A stretch of DNA of 11,027 nucleotides from DATGEP01 sp035310125 (GCA_035310125.1 DATGEP010000377.1:1-11027), one strand, 5' to 3'. Shown: positions 1 through 7,455, counted from the stretch's first letter. The notes: generated by a model from the sequence alone, not told the origin. Translations and numbers: made by a program.

Positions 1-49
1 GCTTTGAGATATTGGTAAGCCTGTTTCAGCACCAAAGTACCCTGGCAGG
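1..49. other. non-coding left edge
   Basis: This short stretch lies downstream of the stop codon of the minus-strand ATPase gene. It contains no convincing ORF and no hairpin followed by a T-run, so no terminator can be called. It is noticeably less GC-rich than the rest of the window. Confidence 0.4.
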
Positions 50-3000
50 TCAAGTAGTAGCTCTCCTGGGAATGAGACTCGAGGCGATGGCGGATTCGGT
101 GTCCCAGAGGGCGGCGGCCTCGCGCTCAGTCGGCAGATTGGTGCTGGCGATGCGCCCGCCCATCATGCGCACGTGATAGTGCAGGCTGTCGCGCTCGAAC
201 GACTGGCTGTGCGAGATGAGCACGACCTGCGCGAACTGCTGGGCGATGGTGCCGCGCGTGATGACGTGGATGAGCGCCCGCGAGCGCTCGGCATCGAAGG
301 AGCTGAGCGGTTCGTCGAGGAAGATGAAACCGGGCATAGCGCCAAGCTCCTGGGGCAGTGTCGCCAGGGCGAAGGCGAGCCGTAATGCCAGCGAGCATTG
401 ATCGCGGGTTCCGCCGGAGAACAGATTTTTCGCGACGTAGCGCCCGGCGAGCTGATCCCAGACGCGGACGCGGAGGTCGGCCTCGCTGCCATCAGTGGAT
501 TGTAGACGAACGTCGCGGTAGCGGCCGGCCGTCAGCTCAGGAAGGAGCGAGCGCATGTAGACGGCGGTTTCGGGGATGACACGCCGCACGATGCGAGCGC
601 GGATTGTCTGGGCCATCTCGACAGCCAGCGCGTGGCGGCGCAGGTCGCGCTCAATCGTGTCGAGCCGGACGCGGCATTCCTCGGCGTCCAGCTCGTCGCC
701 GTCGAGATTGTGCCGCTGTGCCAGCTCGGCGGCTCGCTCACGCTGGTGGTGCGCCTCAGCGCGAACGTCCTGTAGCGTGCGCTGCAATGCGTCCAGGTCC
801 GGCGCGTCCACTTCGGCCAGCGCGGACCAGCGCGGAGCCAACGCGGCAAGCGGCTCGGTGCCATCGGCGGTGATGCCCCACTCCGCTAGCAGGTCACGGA
901 TCTGGGCGACCTGCTCACCGCGTGAGAGCGCGGCGGCGTCACCGTCGCGGGTCAGCGCGTGCAAACGCTCATCCGTACGACCAAGCGCGACACGCGCGCC
1001 TGGCTCGTCCAGCGCCGCCAGCCGTGTTTCGAGGGCGGCGGCGAGCCATTCGCGGCTGGTATCAAGCTCCTCCGGTGTCATGGCATGCGTGAGCGGCGGC
1101 ACGGATGCGATGCCAGCGTCGTGCGCGCGGCTGCCAAGCGCGGCTAGCTGTGTGTGGGCGGATCGCAGCGCCGTACCACTGGCGGTCAAGCTGGCCATGT
1201 GTTCGTGGGTGAGCGCGTCGCGTCCGGCAAGCTGTACGACGAGCCGGCTCGAGTCTTGCTTCGCTGCCCCACGCGCCGCCGCTATGGCAGCGGCATCCCG
1301 TGGTAGCTGGAGCGTGTCCAGGTGTCGTTGTAGCTCCGCTCCGGCGATATCAGCATCGGCACGCGCATCCGCGACGGCATCATGCAGAGTATCTGGGCTG
1401 GTCGCGTCGCTCGATAGGGTATTCGCGTCTATTGGCGTGGGCGGGGAAAGGGCTGTGGAGGACGCCAGCGGGACGAGTCTCAATTGATCGCTGTGTGCCC
1501 GCGCCGCGCGCGCTTCCGCTTCCGCCGCTTCGCGCGCCGCATAACGCCGCGCGCGCATGAGTCGCGCCTCCTCGACGGCTCGGCGGGCCGCATCCGCCGC
1601 ATAAGCCGCACCCGGCTCGTTGGATGACATGGAGAGCGCGGTAGCGGGTGAATCTGGGATCGGTACGCCCGCCAGGAGTAGCTCACTCTCCAGGCGCGGC
1701 AGCTCATCCAGCGAACCGGCCAGCCGCTGTGCGGTTTCGCGCTTCGCGCGAGCTTCGGATTCGGCACGCTCACTATGCGCAAGAGCAGCGGTTGCCGCGC
1801 TGGCGTCGCGCAGTGCGGCACGGAGGCGAAGGGCGAGCACGGCGGTCGTCGCGAGAAGTATGCTGGCAGGAATCCAGGCGAGATGGAAGGCGATACCGGC
1901 GACGCCGCTTGTCAGACTCAGCAGTAACAGGAGAAGGCATGCACGTAGAGACTGGCGAACGCGCTGGCGAGTCGCCGTGTGAAGCGCCGCCCGCGCCTGG
2001 CGCTGCCGTCCCAGCGCGTCCTGCTTTTCGTCGCCTTCGCGGATGAGTTGCTGCGTCTCCTTCAGGCGTGCCCAGCGTGCGAGTGTTTCGCTGGCGGTAA
2101 GCCGGGCAGCTTCCGTTTGCGCTGCCTCAAGGGCGCGTTCGGCGTCAGCTTCGGCGTCGCGTGCCTGCGTGGCATTGTCGAGCGCGACGAGCGCTCGCTC
2201 CAGTGCAGCGAGCCGGACCTGCGCCGCGTCATGCGCCGCGAGCGCGGCGCTCGCGGCAGTTAGCGCCGCGAGCCGATCCCGCAGCAGCGGTAGCTCGTCG
2301 CGTTCCAGCCTATCCAGATCATCCAGACGCGCACGAGTGTCAGCTTCGACGCGAGAAGCCTGGCGGGCGCTCCCGATGGTGACGCTTGCCGCCGCTACGT
2401 CGTCGCGCAGCGCCCGCATCCGCGCAGCGTCGTCCAGTCGTGTCACCAGCGCCTCGCGCTCGGCCCGCAGATTGGCCTCCGCACGCCCCGAATCGGCGGT
2501 GTCGCCCTCGTGCCGGTCGCGCGCATCCAGCAGCGCCCGCACCCGCGCGGCACTGAGCCGCTCCAGCGCGATGGCTTGCGCGCGCTCGGCGGCGGCGGAA
2601 TCGCGTCGCACCGCGGCGACTTCGAGCTCAGCCTGGCAGCGCGTCCGCTGCTCTTTGCGCGCTTGCAGCGTGCGCTCCAGATCTTTTTCGATCTTCTGGA
2701 TCTCTCCGATGCCGAGCAGGCGCGCGACGGATGCCTCGCGCCGCTCGCGGTCCAGGGATTCGATGCGGTCGAGCGCCTTCTGCTCCATGAAGCAGGAGTT
2801 GCGCAGTGTGTCGCCGTTGAGCCCGTGCAATTCCTGCTCGATGCGGTCGTCCGCCGCGCGCGTGGTGGCAATCTCCTCAACGGGCGCGCCGGGCCGCGAG
2901 ACGCGAAGGGAGACTTTTTGGGTGGCGGATTTGCCCGCTCGACCGCGTGCTACCGTGCGGCGGATCTCTAGCTCGCTGTCGCCCGTCAGCACATGCAGCG

Positions 3001-3229
3001 TCACCTGCGCGGCGGTGGCGTCGTGGGGAATGACGTCGTCCAGGCTGGGCCGTTCCTCCTCACCGACGAGCGGGCGCCCATAGAGGGCAAAGTAAATCGC
3101 CTCGAAGAGGGTAGATTTGCCGGATTCGTTCGCGCCCTCCACGAGAATACTGCCCCGGCGCGGAAATTCGATGTGAATGTCCATAAGCTGCTTGAACGCG
3201 TGGATGTGCAGCCGGCGCAGGAGAATCAT
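50..3229 (-). CDS. SbcC/Rad50-like (YhaN-type) ATPase with central membrane hairpin
   Basis: The product is a 1059-residue SMC-like ATPase, probably the ATPase partner of the nuclease encoded just upstream in DNA-end processing. The N-terminal half of the head has Walker A GANESGKST (residues 32-40) and a Q-loop Gln at 150 (FMEQ). The C-terminal half has the signature FSGGT (937-941), Walker B FIFLDEP with D972/E973, the D-loop SSFD (976-979) and the H-loop His1007. Between them are two long Ala/Arg/Glu-rich coiled-coil arms (about 175-425 and 470-880). No CxxC zinc hook is visible at the apex. Instead, residues about 429-447 and 450-467 are hydrophobic and form a likely two-pass membrane hairpin. 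This recalls Bacillus YhaN rather than classical SbcC (family comparison from memory). A Ser/Thr/Pro-rich insert lies at about 585-620. The ATG overlaps the upstream stop (ATGA) and is preceded by GAGG with a 7-nt spacer, so translation is probably coupled. The ATPase-head assignment is firm; the exact role is inferred. Confidence 0.93.
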   Translation of the reverse strand: MILLRRLHIHAFKQLMDIHIEFPRRGSILVEGANESGKSTLFEAIYFALYGRPLVGEEERPSLDDVIPHDATAAQVTLHVLTGDSELEIRRTVARGRAGKSATQKVSLRVSRPGAPVEEIATTRAADDRIEQELHGLNGDTLRNSCFMEQKALDRIESLDRERREASVARLLGIGEIQKIEKDLERTLQARKEQRTRCQAELEVAAVRRDSAAAERAQAIALERLSAARVRALLDARDRHEGDTADSGRAEANLRAEREALVTRLDDAARMRALRDDVAAASVTIGSARQASRVEADTRARLDDLDRLERDELPLLRDRLAALTAASAALAAHDAAQVRLAALERALVALDNATQARDAEADAERALEAAQTEAARLTASETLARWARLKETQQLIREGDEKQDALGRQRQARAALHTATRQRVRQSLRACLLLLLLSLTSGVAGIAFHLAWIPASILLATTAVLALRLRAALRDASAATAALAHSERAESEARAKRETAQRLAGSLDELPRLESELLLAGVPIPDSPATALSMSSNEPGAAYAADAARRAVEEARLMRARRYAAREAAEAEARAARAHSDQLRLVPLASSTALSPPTPIDANTLSSDATSPDTLHDAVADARADADIAGAELQRHLDTLQLPRDAAAIAAARGAAKQDSSRLVVQLAGRDALTHEHMASLTASGTALRSAHTQLAALGSRAHDAGIASVPPLTHAMTPEELDTSREWLAAALETRLAALDEPGARVALGRTDERLHALTRDGDAAALSRGEQVAQIRDLLAEWGITADGTEPLAALAPRWSALAEVDAPDLDALQRTLQDVRAEAHHQRERAAELAQRHNLDGDELDAEECRVRLDTIERDLRRHALAVEMAQTIRARIVRRVIPETAVYMRSLLPELTAGRYRDVRLQSTDGSEADLRVRVWDQLAGRYVAKNLFSGGTRDQCSLALRLAFALATLPQELGAMPGFIFLDEPLSSFDAERSRALIHVITRGTIAQQFAQVVLISHSQSFERDSLHYHVRMMGGRIASTNLPTEREAAALWDTESAIASSLIPRRATT

Positions 3230-4716
3230 CGGCTTGCCTCGCGATCCCGCGCTTCGTGAAGTCGCTCCGCGAGCAAACCGGCTGCCGCGCGAGTGTCCAT
3301 CGCTGTGGCGCTGTCGCCAGTCTCGCTTTCCAGCCGCTCGGCCAGCAGCGTTTCCAGCTCGTGCAGGGGCGAGATGGGACCGGCGGCAGCGCCCGCGCGC
3401 CGCGCGGGCGAGCGGGGTTCGAGCAGCATCAGGTCGCGGGTGTCGAGGTCGAACGAGAAGGCGTGCTGCTGGCCGAAATGCAGTACCTCGCGCAGGGGTA
3501 GGTTGTGATATTGCTCCAGCGTCAATGGTCCGGCAAGTCGCAGGCGCACGATAGTCTCAGGCGTGCACACTTCCGTGAGCGCACCGCGAATAGCTGTCAG
3601 CGGATCAGAGGCGGCGGCTTCGCCAGTACGCTGGCGCCACAGCCCGTGCGCCGCATCGGCGGCTGGGCGCGGGCTGGGAACGTCCGCGATGGGAGCGACA
3701 TCGGCGCCGGGTGGCCCTTCGAGCGTGTCGGGCACGACGTGCCCGGCTTGGAGCGAATCGTCGGGCCAGATACGGCTCGTCGAGATGAGTACGTCAGCGC
3801 GCGGCTGCTCCTCGATCTTGATATGCTCGGCGCGCCGGATGCCGCTCTGGTCCATCTCAAGCCAGGCGAATCCGGAGCTGCCCGATGCCGTGCCGAACTC
3901 CATGCGCTCGGTGGCGCCGCAGACAACCACGCCGCGCTCGCCGATGCGCTGCTTGCCAAAACGATGAATGTGTCCCGCGACGACGACGCGAAAAATGCCG
4001 GGCAGCCCGGCGAGAGTCGCCTGGCGTACGATGCGCTCGCCTTCGTTCTCGCGGCAGAGGCCCTCAATGCCGGCATGCAGCATGAGGAGGCCAACGTCTG
4101 CCTGGTCAAGCGCGTTCGTCTCATCCACGATTGCGATTCCCGCCAGCGGGTCGCTGCCCGGAGGTGCGACGGGATTATTGGTGAGTCCAGCGATGGCCAC
4201 GCGGAGGCCACCCAACGTGACAATCTCCGGCACAAGCGCATCGTCGCGCGCGAAGTAGCGCAGGCCATCGAAGGCGGCGTAGATGCTCTGAGGCGAGGCG
4301 CCGCCCTGTTCCGTCAGCATGCGCGGTGTGTCGTGATTGCCGCTGATGCCGACGCAGACGATGCCGCTGGCACGCAGCTCGGAGAGTATCCGCGCGACGA
4401 ACGTACGGTCTTCGTTGCTGGGTGTGGGGGTGTCGAAGAGGTCGCCAACCTGCACAAAGAGTCGCGCGCGATGGGTGATGGCGTAGCGAGCGGCGGCAGC
4501 GAAGCCAGCGCGCAGACGAGCGCGGCGCTCGGCGCGGCGCTGGGGCGAGAGTCGGGGCAGGTAGGCGGAGAGATGATTATCGCCTGTCACTACGATGCCA
4601 ATGGGCGTGGGCGCGCCAGTGGAAGGCGCGTGCTCCAGCGTTAGCGGCGCGCCAGCGGCATCTGATCGAGGGGATTCGCCAGCCAGAGGCATGAGGCGAG
4701 ACAGCGTAGCAGTCAT
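3226..4716 (-). CDS. SbcD/Mre11-like metallophosphoesterase (DNA repair nuclease subunit)
   Basis: The product is a calcineurin-like phosphoesterase of about 496 residues, probably a Mn-dependent DNA nuclease working with the ATPase encoded immediately downstream. Counting from ATG 4716, all five metal-binding motifs are present: D46-N-H48, GDLFD (D92), GNHD (N127, H128), H214 in LMLHAG, and GHIH (H249, H251). Next comes a GATERMEFG stretch typical of the family, then a Pro/Ala-rich linker. A C-terminal capping region and a terminal helix rich in Leu, Glu and Arg follow; in Mre11/SbcD such a segment binds the base of the ATPase coiled coil. A TTG at 4797 would extend the protein by 27 residues. 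That start is rejected because it lies at the predicted transcription start and the extra residues look non-conserved. ATG 4716 has only a weak Shine-Dalgarno sequence, so ATG 4692 is also possible. The stop overlaps the next ATG as ATGA. Confidence 0.92.
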   Translation of the reverse strand: MTATLSRLMPLAGESPRSDAAGAPLTLEHAPSTGAPTPIGIVVTGDNHLSAYLPRLSPQRRAERRARLRAGFAAAARYAITHRARLFVQVGDLFDTPTPSNEDRTFVARILSELRASGIVCVGISGNHDTPRMLTEQGGASPQSIYAAFDGLRYFARDDALVPEIVTLGGLRVAIAGLTNNPVAPPGSDPLAGIAIVDETNALDQADVGLLMLHAGIEGLCRENEGERIVRQATLAGLPGIFRVVVAGHIHRFGKQRIGERGVVVCGATERMEFGTASGSSGFAWLEMDQSGIRRAEHIKIEEQPRADVLISTSRIWPDDSLQAGHVVPDTLEGPPGADVAPIADVPSPRPAADAAHGLWRQRTGEAAASDPLTAIRGALTEVCTPETIVRLRLAGPLTLEQYHNLPLREVLHFGQQHAFSFDLDTRDLMLLEPRSPARRAGAAAGPISPLHELETLLAERLESETGDSATAMDTRAAAGLLAERLHEARDREASR

Positions 4717-4806
4717 GCGGCAGGGTTCCCAGGTTGGCCGGCGCGGGGAGCGAGCCGGCGCACATGTTGCCAGCAGTATACGCGAACCGGGCAACAACCT
4801 GGCGCC

Positions 4807-4835
4807 AGTCTAGCGGGACTTCTACAAGCTGTCAA
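4807..4835 (-). promoter_or_regulatory. sigma-70-type promoter of the SbcD/SbcC-like pair
   Basis: On the minus strand a perfect -35 TTGACA (4830-4835) is followed after 17 bp by TAGACT (4807-4812), which matches TATAAT at 4 of 6. Transcription would start near 4800, giving a leader of about 84 nt to ATG 4716. The site lies in the 86-168 bp gap after the stop of the IPT/TIG gene, so the repair pair has its own promoter. A second -10-like TATACT (4775-4780) has no matching -35. Confidence 0.6.
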
Positions 4836-4883
4836 ATAACTGGCCGTCCGGTAGGACTTGTGGGGAGCGCGAGGCCGATTGCG

Positions 4884-6497
4884 CTACCAATCCTGATTCG
4901 CGGGATTGGTGCCGCCGGGGCCGCGTGTATCGCCGCCAGGATTCCCGCTGCCATCCGGCCGCTGCGGACGAGCGGGATTTGGAGGGTAGCCGCCGCGACC
5001 CGGCGGCGGATAGCCGGTGGAATTATCGTAGCCACCAGCCGTGCCGGACCAGGGATCGGGCGGCGCGCTGGGTCCAGTCGCGGGTGGATTGTAGGGATCC
5101 ACCGGCGTCTGGTCCGGCGCGCCATATGGGGGATAGCTGGGGTCCTCATACTGGCGACGGTTACCGCTCATCGGGCGTGGCTGCCAGTCAGGCCCAGGCG
5201 CTGAATCGTCTGGAAGATCCCAATGTGCAGCGCCACCCTCCGGTGGGGCATTATCCCATTGGGACACGCCTCCCACCTGCTGACCGGGATAGGTATTTTG
5301 TTGAGGATGGAAGCCACTGGCGCCATAGACATTGGTCGTGCCATAGTTTCCGGGGGCGGATTGCCCATATTGCGGGACAGGTCCGGTGCCGCGCCCGGGG
5401 CCGGAATAGCCGCCCCAGTCTCCACCGCCAGGACCACCCTGCCCGCCGGGGAACTCCGTGCCTGGCCCACCACGCCGGCGCAGCATCAGGAACACAACCG
5501 CACCAGCAATCAACGCGAGCACGAGCAGGATTGCGATGATGAGCACGATGACGAGGCCACCGCCACCGCCGCTGGAGGAAGAGCCGCCCAGCGTCCCGCC
5601 GGAATTGGCAGCCGTTGAAGTTGACTCGACCGCCGGCGAGGGAGATGGTGAAGAGGTAGCCGCGGGCGTCACGGTCGCGGCGCCCAATACGGTGATTTGT
5701 GCTGTCGCGGTGAGCACTGGGGGGGCGTTGCCTTCTGGTGGAGACTGCGCCAGGATGTTCGCGTCGCCGGCCTGACCCGCAGTAGGGGTGACGGTGACGA
5801 TAAAGGAGCCGCCGCCATCTGGCTGGACGGACTGATTGAAGACGTTGTTGATGGAGATCTTGATAGATGACACGCCGTAGAAGTTGTTGCCAGTGATGGT
5901 GAAGGGCTGCCCAACTTCTACAGCACTGGACGAGAGCGAGAGCGTTGGCGGCTGGGCGGAGCGCACGGTGAATGTTTGCTGAGCGGGTACACCACCACCG
6001 CTGGTTGGTTGGCCAGCGGAGGAGGGAGCAGCGCACAAATTGTAGGGACTGCTGGCCGAAAGCGACGCGGGCCAAGTAAACGACTGATTGAACGAGCCGC
6101 CGGAAAGTGGCGCGGTAGCCAGTATGGCCACCCAACCAGTCGAGCCGCCCGCATTCGGGTTCGCGCAATTGGCTCGTGAGGTGGCCGCGCCAATTGCTAT
6201 TTGAGCTTGACTGGTGGACCACCCGCTGCCCTGTACAGTCAGCTCCGCGCCGACAGGCCCCTGTTCACTGCTCGGACTGATGAGCGCGACCGTTCCGATG
6301 GGCTGAGGAACGGCGGAAGCAGCTAGCGCGGTGCGAGCGGCGAATTGACGCGGCAGGAGTCCGGTGGCGCCGGCCAAGAGCAACAACGCATAGACGCCTA
6401 GCACAAGGATTACCGCACGACATATACGCTGGGCGTCACACCATGCGGGAACGGGAGTCCGCCTGCCGTGCGCCCTCATATACCAACCTGGCCGCAT
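4884..6497 (-). CDS. IPT/TIG-domain membrane protein with Gly/Pro/Tyr-rich cytoplasmic tail
   Basis: The product is about 537 residues and of unknown function. From ATG 6497 it has an Arg-rich N-terminus and then a signal peptide or anchor (about 28-48, core VILVLGVYALLLLAGA). Two Ig-like beta domains of IPT/TIG type follow (about 67-157, with a possible C111-C155 disulfide, and about 181-272, with GQPFTITGNNF). A Ser/Thr/Pro/Gly linker (275-314) leads to one strong transmembrane helix (315-338), then RRR (340-342). The positive-inside rule puts the Ig domains outside and the tail inside. The tail of about 195 residues is low-complexity, rich in Gly, Pro, Gln, Asp and spaced Tyr/Trp, and probably disordered. 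ATG 6497 is preferred because GAGGTAGGTAGGG (6500-6512) precedes it. ATG 6533 (GGAG 8 nt upstream) is the alternative; GTG 6566 is too close to the predicted transcription start. A surface binding or signalling role is inference. Confidence 0.85.
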   Translation of the reverse strand: MRPGWYMRAHGRRTPVPAWCDAQRICRAVILVLGVYALLLLAGATGLLPRQFAARTALAASAVPQPIGTVALISPSSEQGPVGAELTVQGSGWSTSQAQIAIGAATSRANCANPNAGGSTGWVAILATAPLSGGSFNQSFTWPASLSASSPYNLCAAPSSAGQPTSGGGVPAQQTFTVRSAQPPTLSLSSSAVEVGQPFTITGNNFYGVSSIKISINNVFNQSVQPDGGGSFIVTVTPTAGQAGDANILAQSPPEGNAPPVLTATAQITVLGAATVTPAATSSPSPSPAVESTSTAANSGGTLGGSSSSGGGGGLVIVLIIAILLVLALIAGAVVFLMLRRRGGPGTEFPGGQGGPGGGDWGGYSGPGRGTGPVPQYGQSAPGNYGTTNVYGASGFHPQQNTYPGQQVGGVSQWDNAPPEGGAAHWDLPDDSAPGPDWQPRPMSGNRRQYEDPSYPPYGAPDQTPVDPYNPPATGPSAPPDPWSGTAGGYDNSTGYPPPGRGGYPPNPARPQRPDGSGNPGGDTRGPGGTNPANQDW

Positions 6498-6499
6498 AT

Positions 6500-6512
6500 C
6501 CCTACCTACCTC
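6500..6512 (-). promoter_or_regulatory. Shine-Dalgarno stretch deciding the IPT/TIG start
   Basis: On the minus strand GAGGTAGGTAGGG ends 2 nt before ATG 6497. It contains several AGG cores at workable distances (GAGG lies about 11 nt from the ATG). It is richer than the sequence before ATG 6533 or ATG 6479, which supports 6497 as the main start. Confidence 0.45.
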
Positions 6513-6581
6513 GAATTGTCCGGCGCGCTTCATCCGGCGCACTCCGCGTCCGTGGAAGCCAAGCACCCGCGCGCCGCCGCT

Positions 6582-6610
6582 ATGATATCCGGCCAGGCGT
6601 GTTCCGTCAA
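6582..6610 (-). promoter_or_regulatory. sigma-70-type promoter of the IPT/TIG gene
   Basis: On the minus strand TTGACG (6605-6610, 5 of 6) and TATCAT (6582-6587, 5 of 6) are separated by exactly 17 bp. Transcription would start near 6575, giving a leader of about 78 nt to ATG 6497 (42 nt to ATG 6533). The rest of 6498-6780 shows no gene; no terminator was found for the upstream gene that ends at 6781. Confidence 0.65.
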
Positions 6611-6780
6611 GCGCACCGCGACTATCCAGTGCGGATTGTGAGGCACTTCACACCTTGATGGAGACTGGACGCGGAGCGATATCGCGCCACTAGAGAGGAG
6701 CGGGAAGGGGCGCTCGCCGGCATGCGAGGGCATGGCACGACAAGGCGGCGCCGAAGATGACGGGCGCGGACCGTTGCAGC

Positions 6781-7305
6781 TCAGGCGGCGGTGCCTGGGG
6801 ATTGGCGCAGGTCGGCGAGGACGGCGTCAATTGCGGTCCAGGTACGAGTGGGCCTCGGAATGGCGAGGGCAGCCGCGGCTGGCGTTGGGGGCTGCGGCTC
6901 GTGCTCCTGGGCATGGTGGTGTCGAAGCCATTCCCGCGCCGCCTCCGTCCAGATGTCGCCAAGGCTGCGACCGCTGGCGCGTGCCGCGGCACCCATATCC
7001 GCCAGAAGTAGCGGTGGAACGCGCACGGCGGCTATCTTTGGGGACGGTGCGAATGGTGCAAGTTGTGCAAGTGGTGTAGCCGGTGCGACTGAACCTGCGT
7101 TTGCCCACTGCCAGCGCCCAGAGGCCGAAGCGGCGCCCAATGGTGCGGCGGCGCGTGGCGGAAGCGCGGCTGGAGCCGAAGATGGACGGGATGTTGAGGA
7201 TGTGACGATGCGGACGGGGCGACTGCCGTGTCCGCGGTGGATGGAGAAGGGAAAGGTTCCCGACGATATGTCGAAGTTCTCGGATACGAGTGACGTCAAG
7301 CTCAT
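6781..7305 (-). CDS. putative ribbon-helix-helix-like protein with long disordered N-terminus
   Basis: The product is 174 residues and not recognised as a named family. Residues about 91-130 read as a beta strand (AAVRVPP) followed by two helices (LLLADMGAAARASG and SLGDIWTEAAREWLRHH). This is the length and pattern of a CopG/Arc-type ribbon-helix-helix. Residues 1-90 are Ser/Pro/Ala-rich with no clear fold. A short amphipathic helix closes the chain (about 155-169, TWTAIDAVLADLRQ). Although the ORF is low-complexity, three signals say it is real: a perfect AGGAGG 5 nt before the ATG, a good -10/-35 upstream and a start-site palindrome. If it binds DNA, it may repress itself through that palindrome (inference). 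It is transcribed divergently from the Rrf2 gene. Confidence 0.65.
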   Translation of the reverse strand: MSLTSLVSENFDISSGTFPFSIHRGHGSRPVRIVTSSTSRPSSAPAALPPRAAAPLGAASASGRWQWANAGSVAPATPLAQLAPFAPSPKIAAVRVPPLLLADMGAAARASGRSLGDIWTEAAREWLRHHHAQEHEPQPPTPAAAALAIPRPTRTWTAIDAVLADLRQSPGTAA

Positions 7306-7310
7306 GTGGC

Positions 7311-7316
7311 CCTCCT
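7311..7316 (-). promoter_or_regulatory. perfect AGGAGG ribosome binding site
   Basis: On the minus strand AGGAGG is followed by a 5-nt spacer and ATG 7305. It fixes the start of the ribbon-helix-helix-like gene and argues that this low-complexity ORF is translated. Confidence 0.75.
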
Positions 7317-7335
7317 GAAAGCACGCGCACGCACT

Positions 7336-7351
7336 TAGAACTTATGTTCTA
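7336..7351. promoter_or_regulatory. palindromic operator TAGAAC-N4-GTTCTA over the transcription start
   Basis: This is a perfect 6+6 bp inverted repeat, TAGAAC TTAT GTTCTA. It begins 1 bp after the -10 box of the minus-strand promoter, so it covers the predicted +1. That is a classic repressor position. The core GAAC-N4-GTTC matches the LexA (SOS) box type described for Gram-positive bacteria and relatives. An operator for the downstream ribbon-helix-helix-like protein itself is equally possible. The palindrome is seen directly; which protein binds it is inference. Confidence 0.55.
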
Positions 7352-7352
7352 G

Positions 7353-7381
7353 ATTGTACACGATCCACGACAAATTGTCCA
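7353..7381 (-). promoter_or_regulatory. sigma-70-type promoter of the ribbon-helix-helix-like gene
   Basis: On the minus strand TGGACA (7376-7381, 5 of 6) and TACAAT (7353-7358, 5 of 6) are separated by 17 bp. Transcription would start near 7346, inside the adjacent palindrome, giving a leader of about 40 nt with AGGAGG near its end. Confidence 0.65.
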
Positions 7382-7394
7382 GCGATGGGTGCGT

Positions 7395-7455
7395 CGAGAG
7401 TACTTCTCGCTATTTGGCTATTGCTGTGAGGGCCTTATAGGCTACATACTGTATG
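7395..7455. promoter_or_regulatory. cluster of three short dyads upstream of the Rrf2 gene
   Basis: Three small inverted repeats follow one another: CGAGA-N5-TCTCG (7395-7409), GCCT-TAT-AGGC (7432-7442) and CATAC-T-GTATG (7445-7455). The last two overlap the candidate -10 and start site of the Rrf2 promoter. Rrf2 proteins commonly repress their own promoters at dyads of this size, so these are candidate operators. None matches a consensus that I can name. Confidence 0.35.
7414..7441 (+). promoter_or_regulatory. candidate promoter of the Rrf2-cysK unit
   Basis: TTGGCT (7414-7419) and TATAGG (7436-7441) each match the sigma-70 consensus at 4 of 6, with a 16-bp spacer. The start would be near 7448, inside the CATAC-T-GTATG dyad. 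The match is weaker than at the three minus-strand promoters. The leader of about 108 nt before ATG 7556 shows no structure that I can support. Confidence 0.3.

Noticed and set aside
576..1487. 303-residue plus-strand ORF
   Set aside because: It is antisense to the ATPase gene, Ser/Arg-rich, and has no recognisable fold.
2043..3083. 346-residue plus-strand ORF rich in Ser, Arg and Ala
   Set aside because: It is antisense to the well-supported ATPase gene and its composition is a frame shadow of Ala/Arg/Glu-rich coding in high-GC DNA. No domain is visible.
3505..4644. 379-residue plus-strand ORF
   Set aside because: It lies wholly opposite the SbcD-like gene, which has all five metal motifs. 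The antisense frame shows no motif.
4717..4797. TTG-start extension of the SbcD-like protein
   Set aside because: The TTG is about 3 nt from the transcription start predicted by TTGACA-17-TAGACT, and the extra 27 residues resemble nothing in the family.
5251..6222. 323-residue minus-strand ORF within the IPT/TIG gene
   Set aside because: It is a second frame over the same strand. The IPT/TIG frame has Ig-like domains, a signal anchor and a transmembrane helix; this one has none.
7050..7078. Short tandem GTGCAAGT-type repeat
   Set aside because: It spans only two units within the Ala/Pro-rich coding of the ribbon-helix-helix-like gene and is explained by the encoded repeats.
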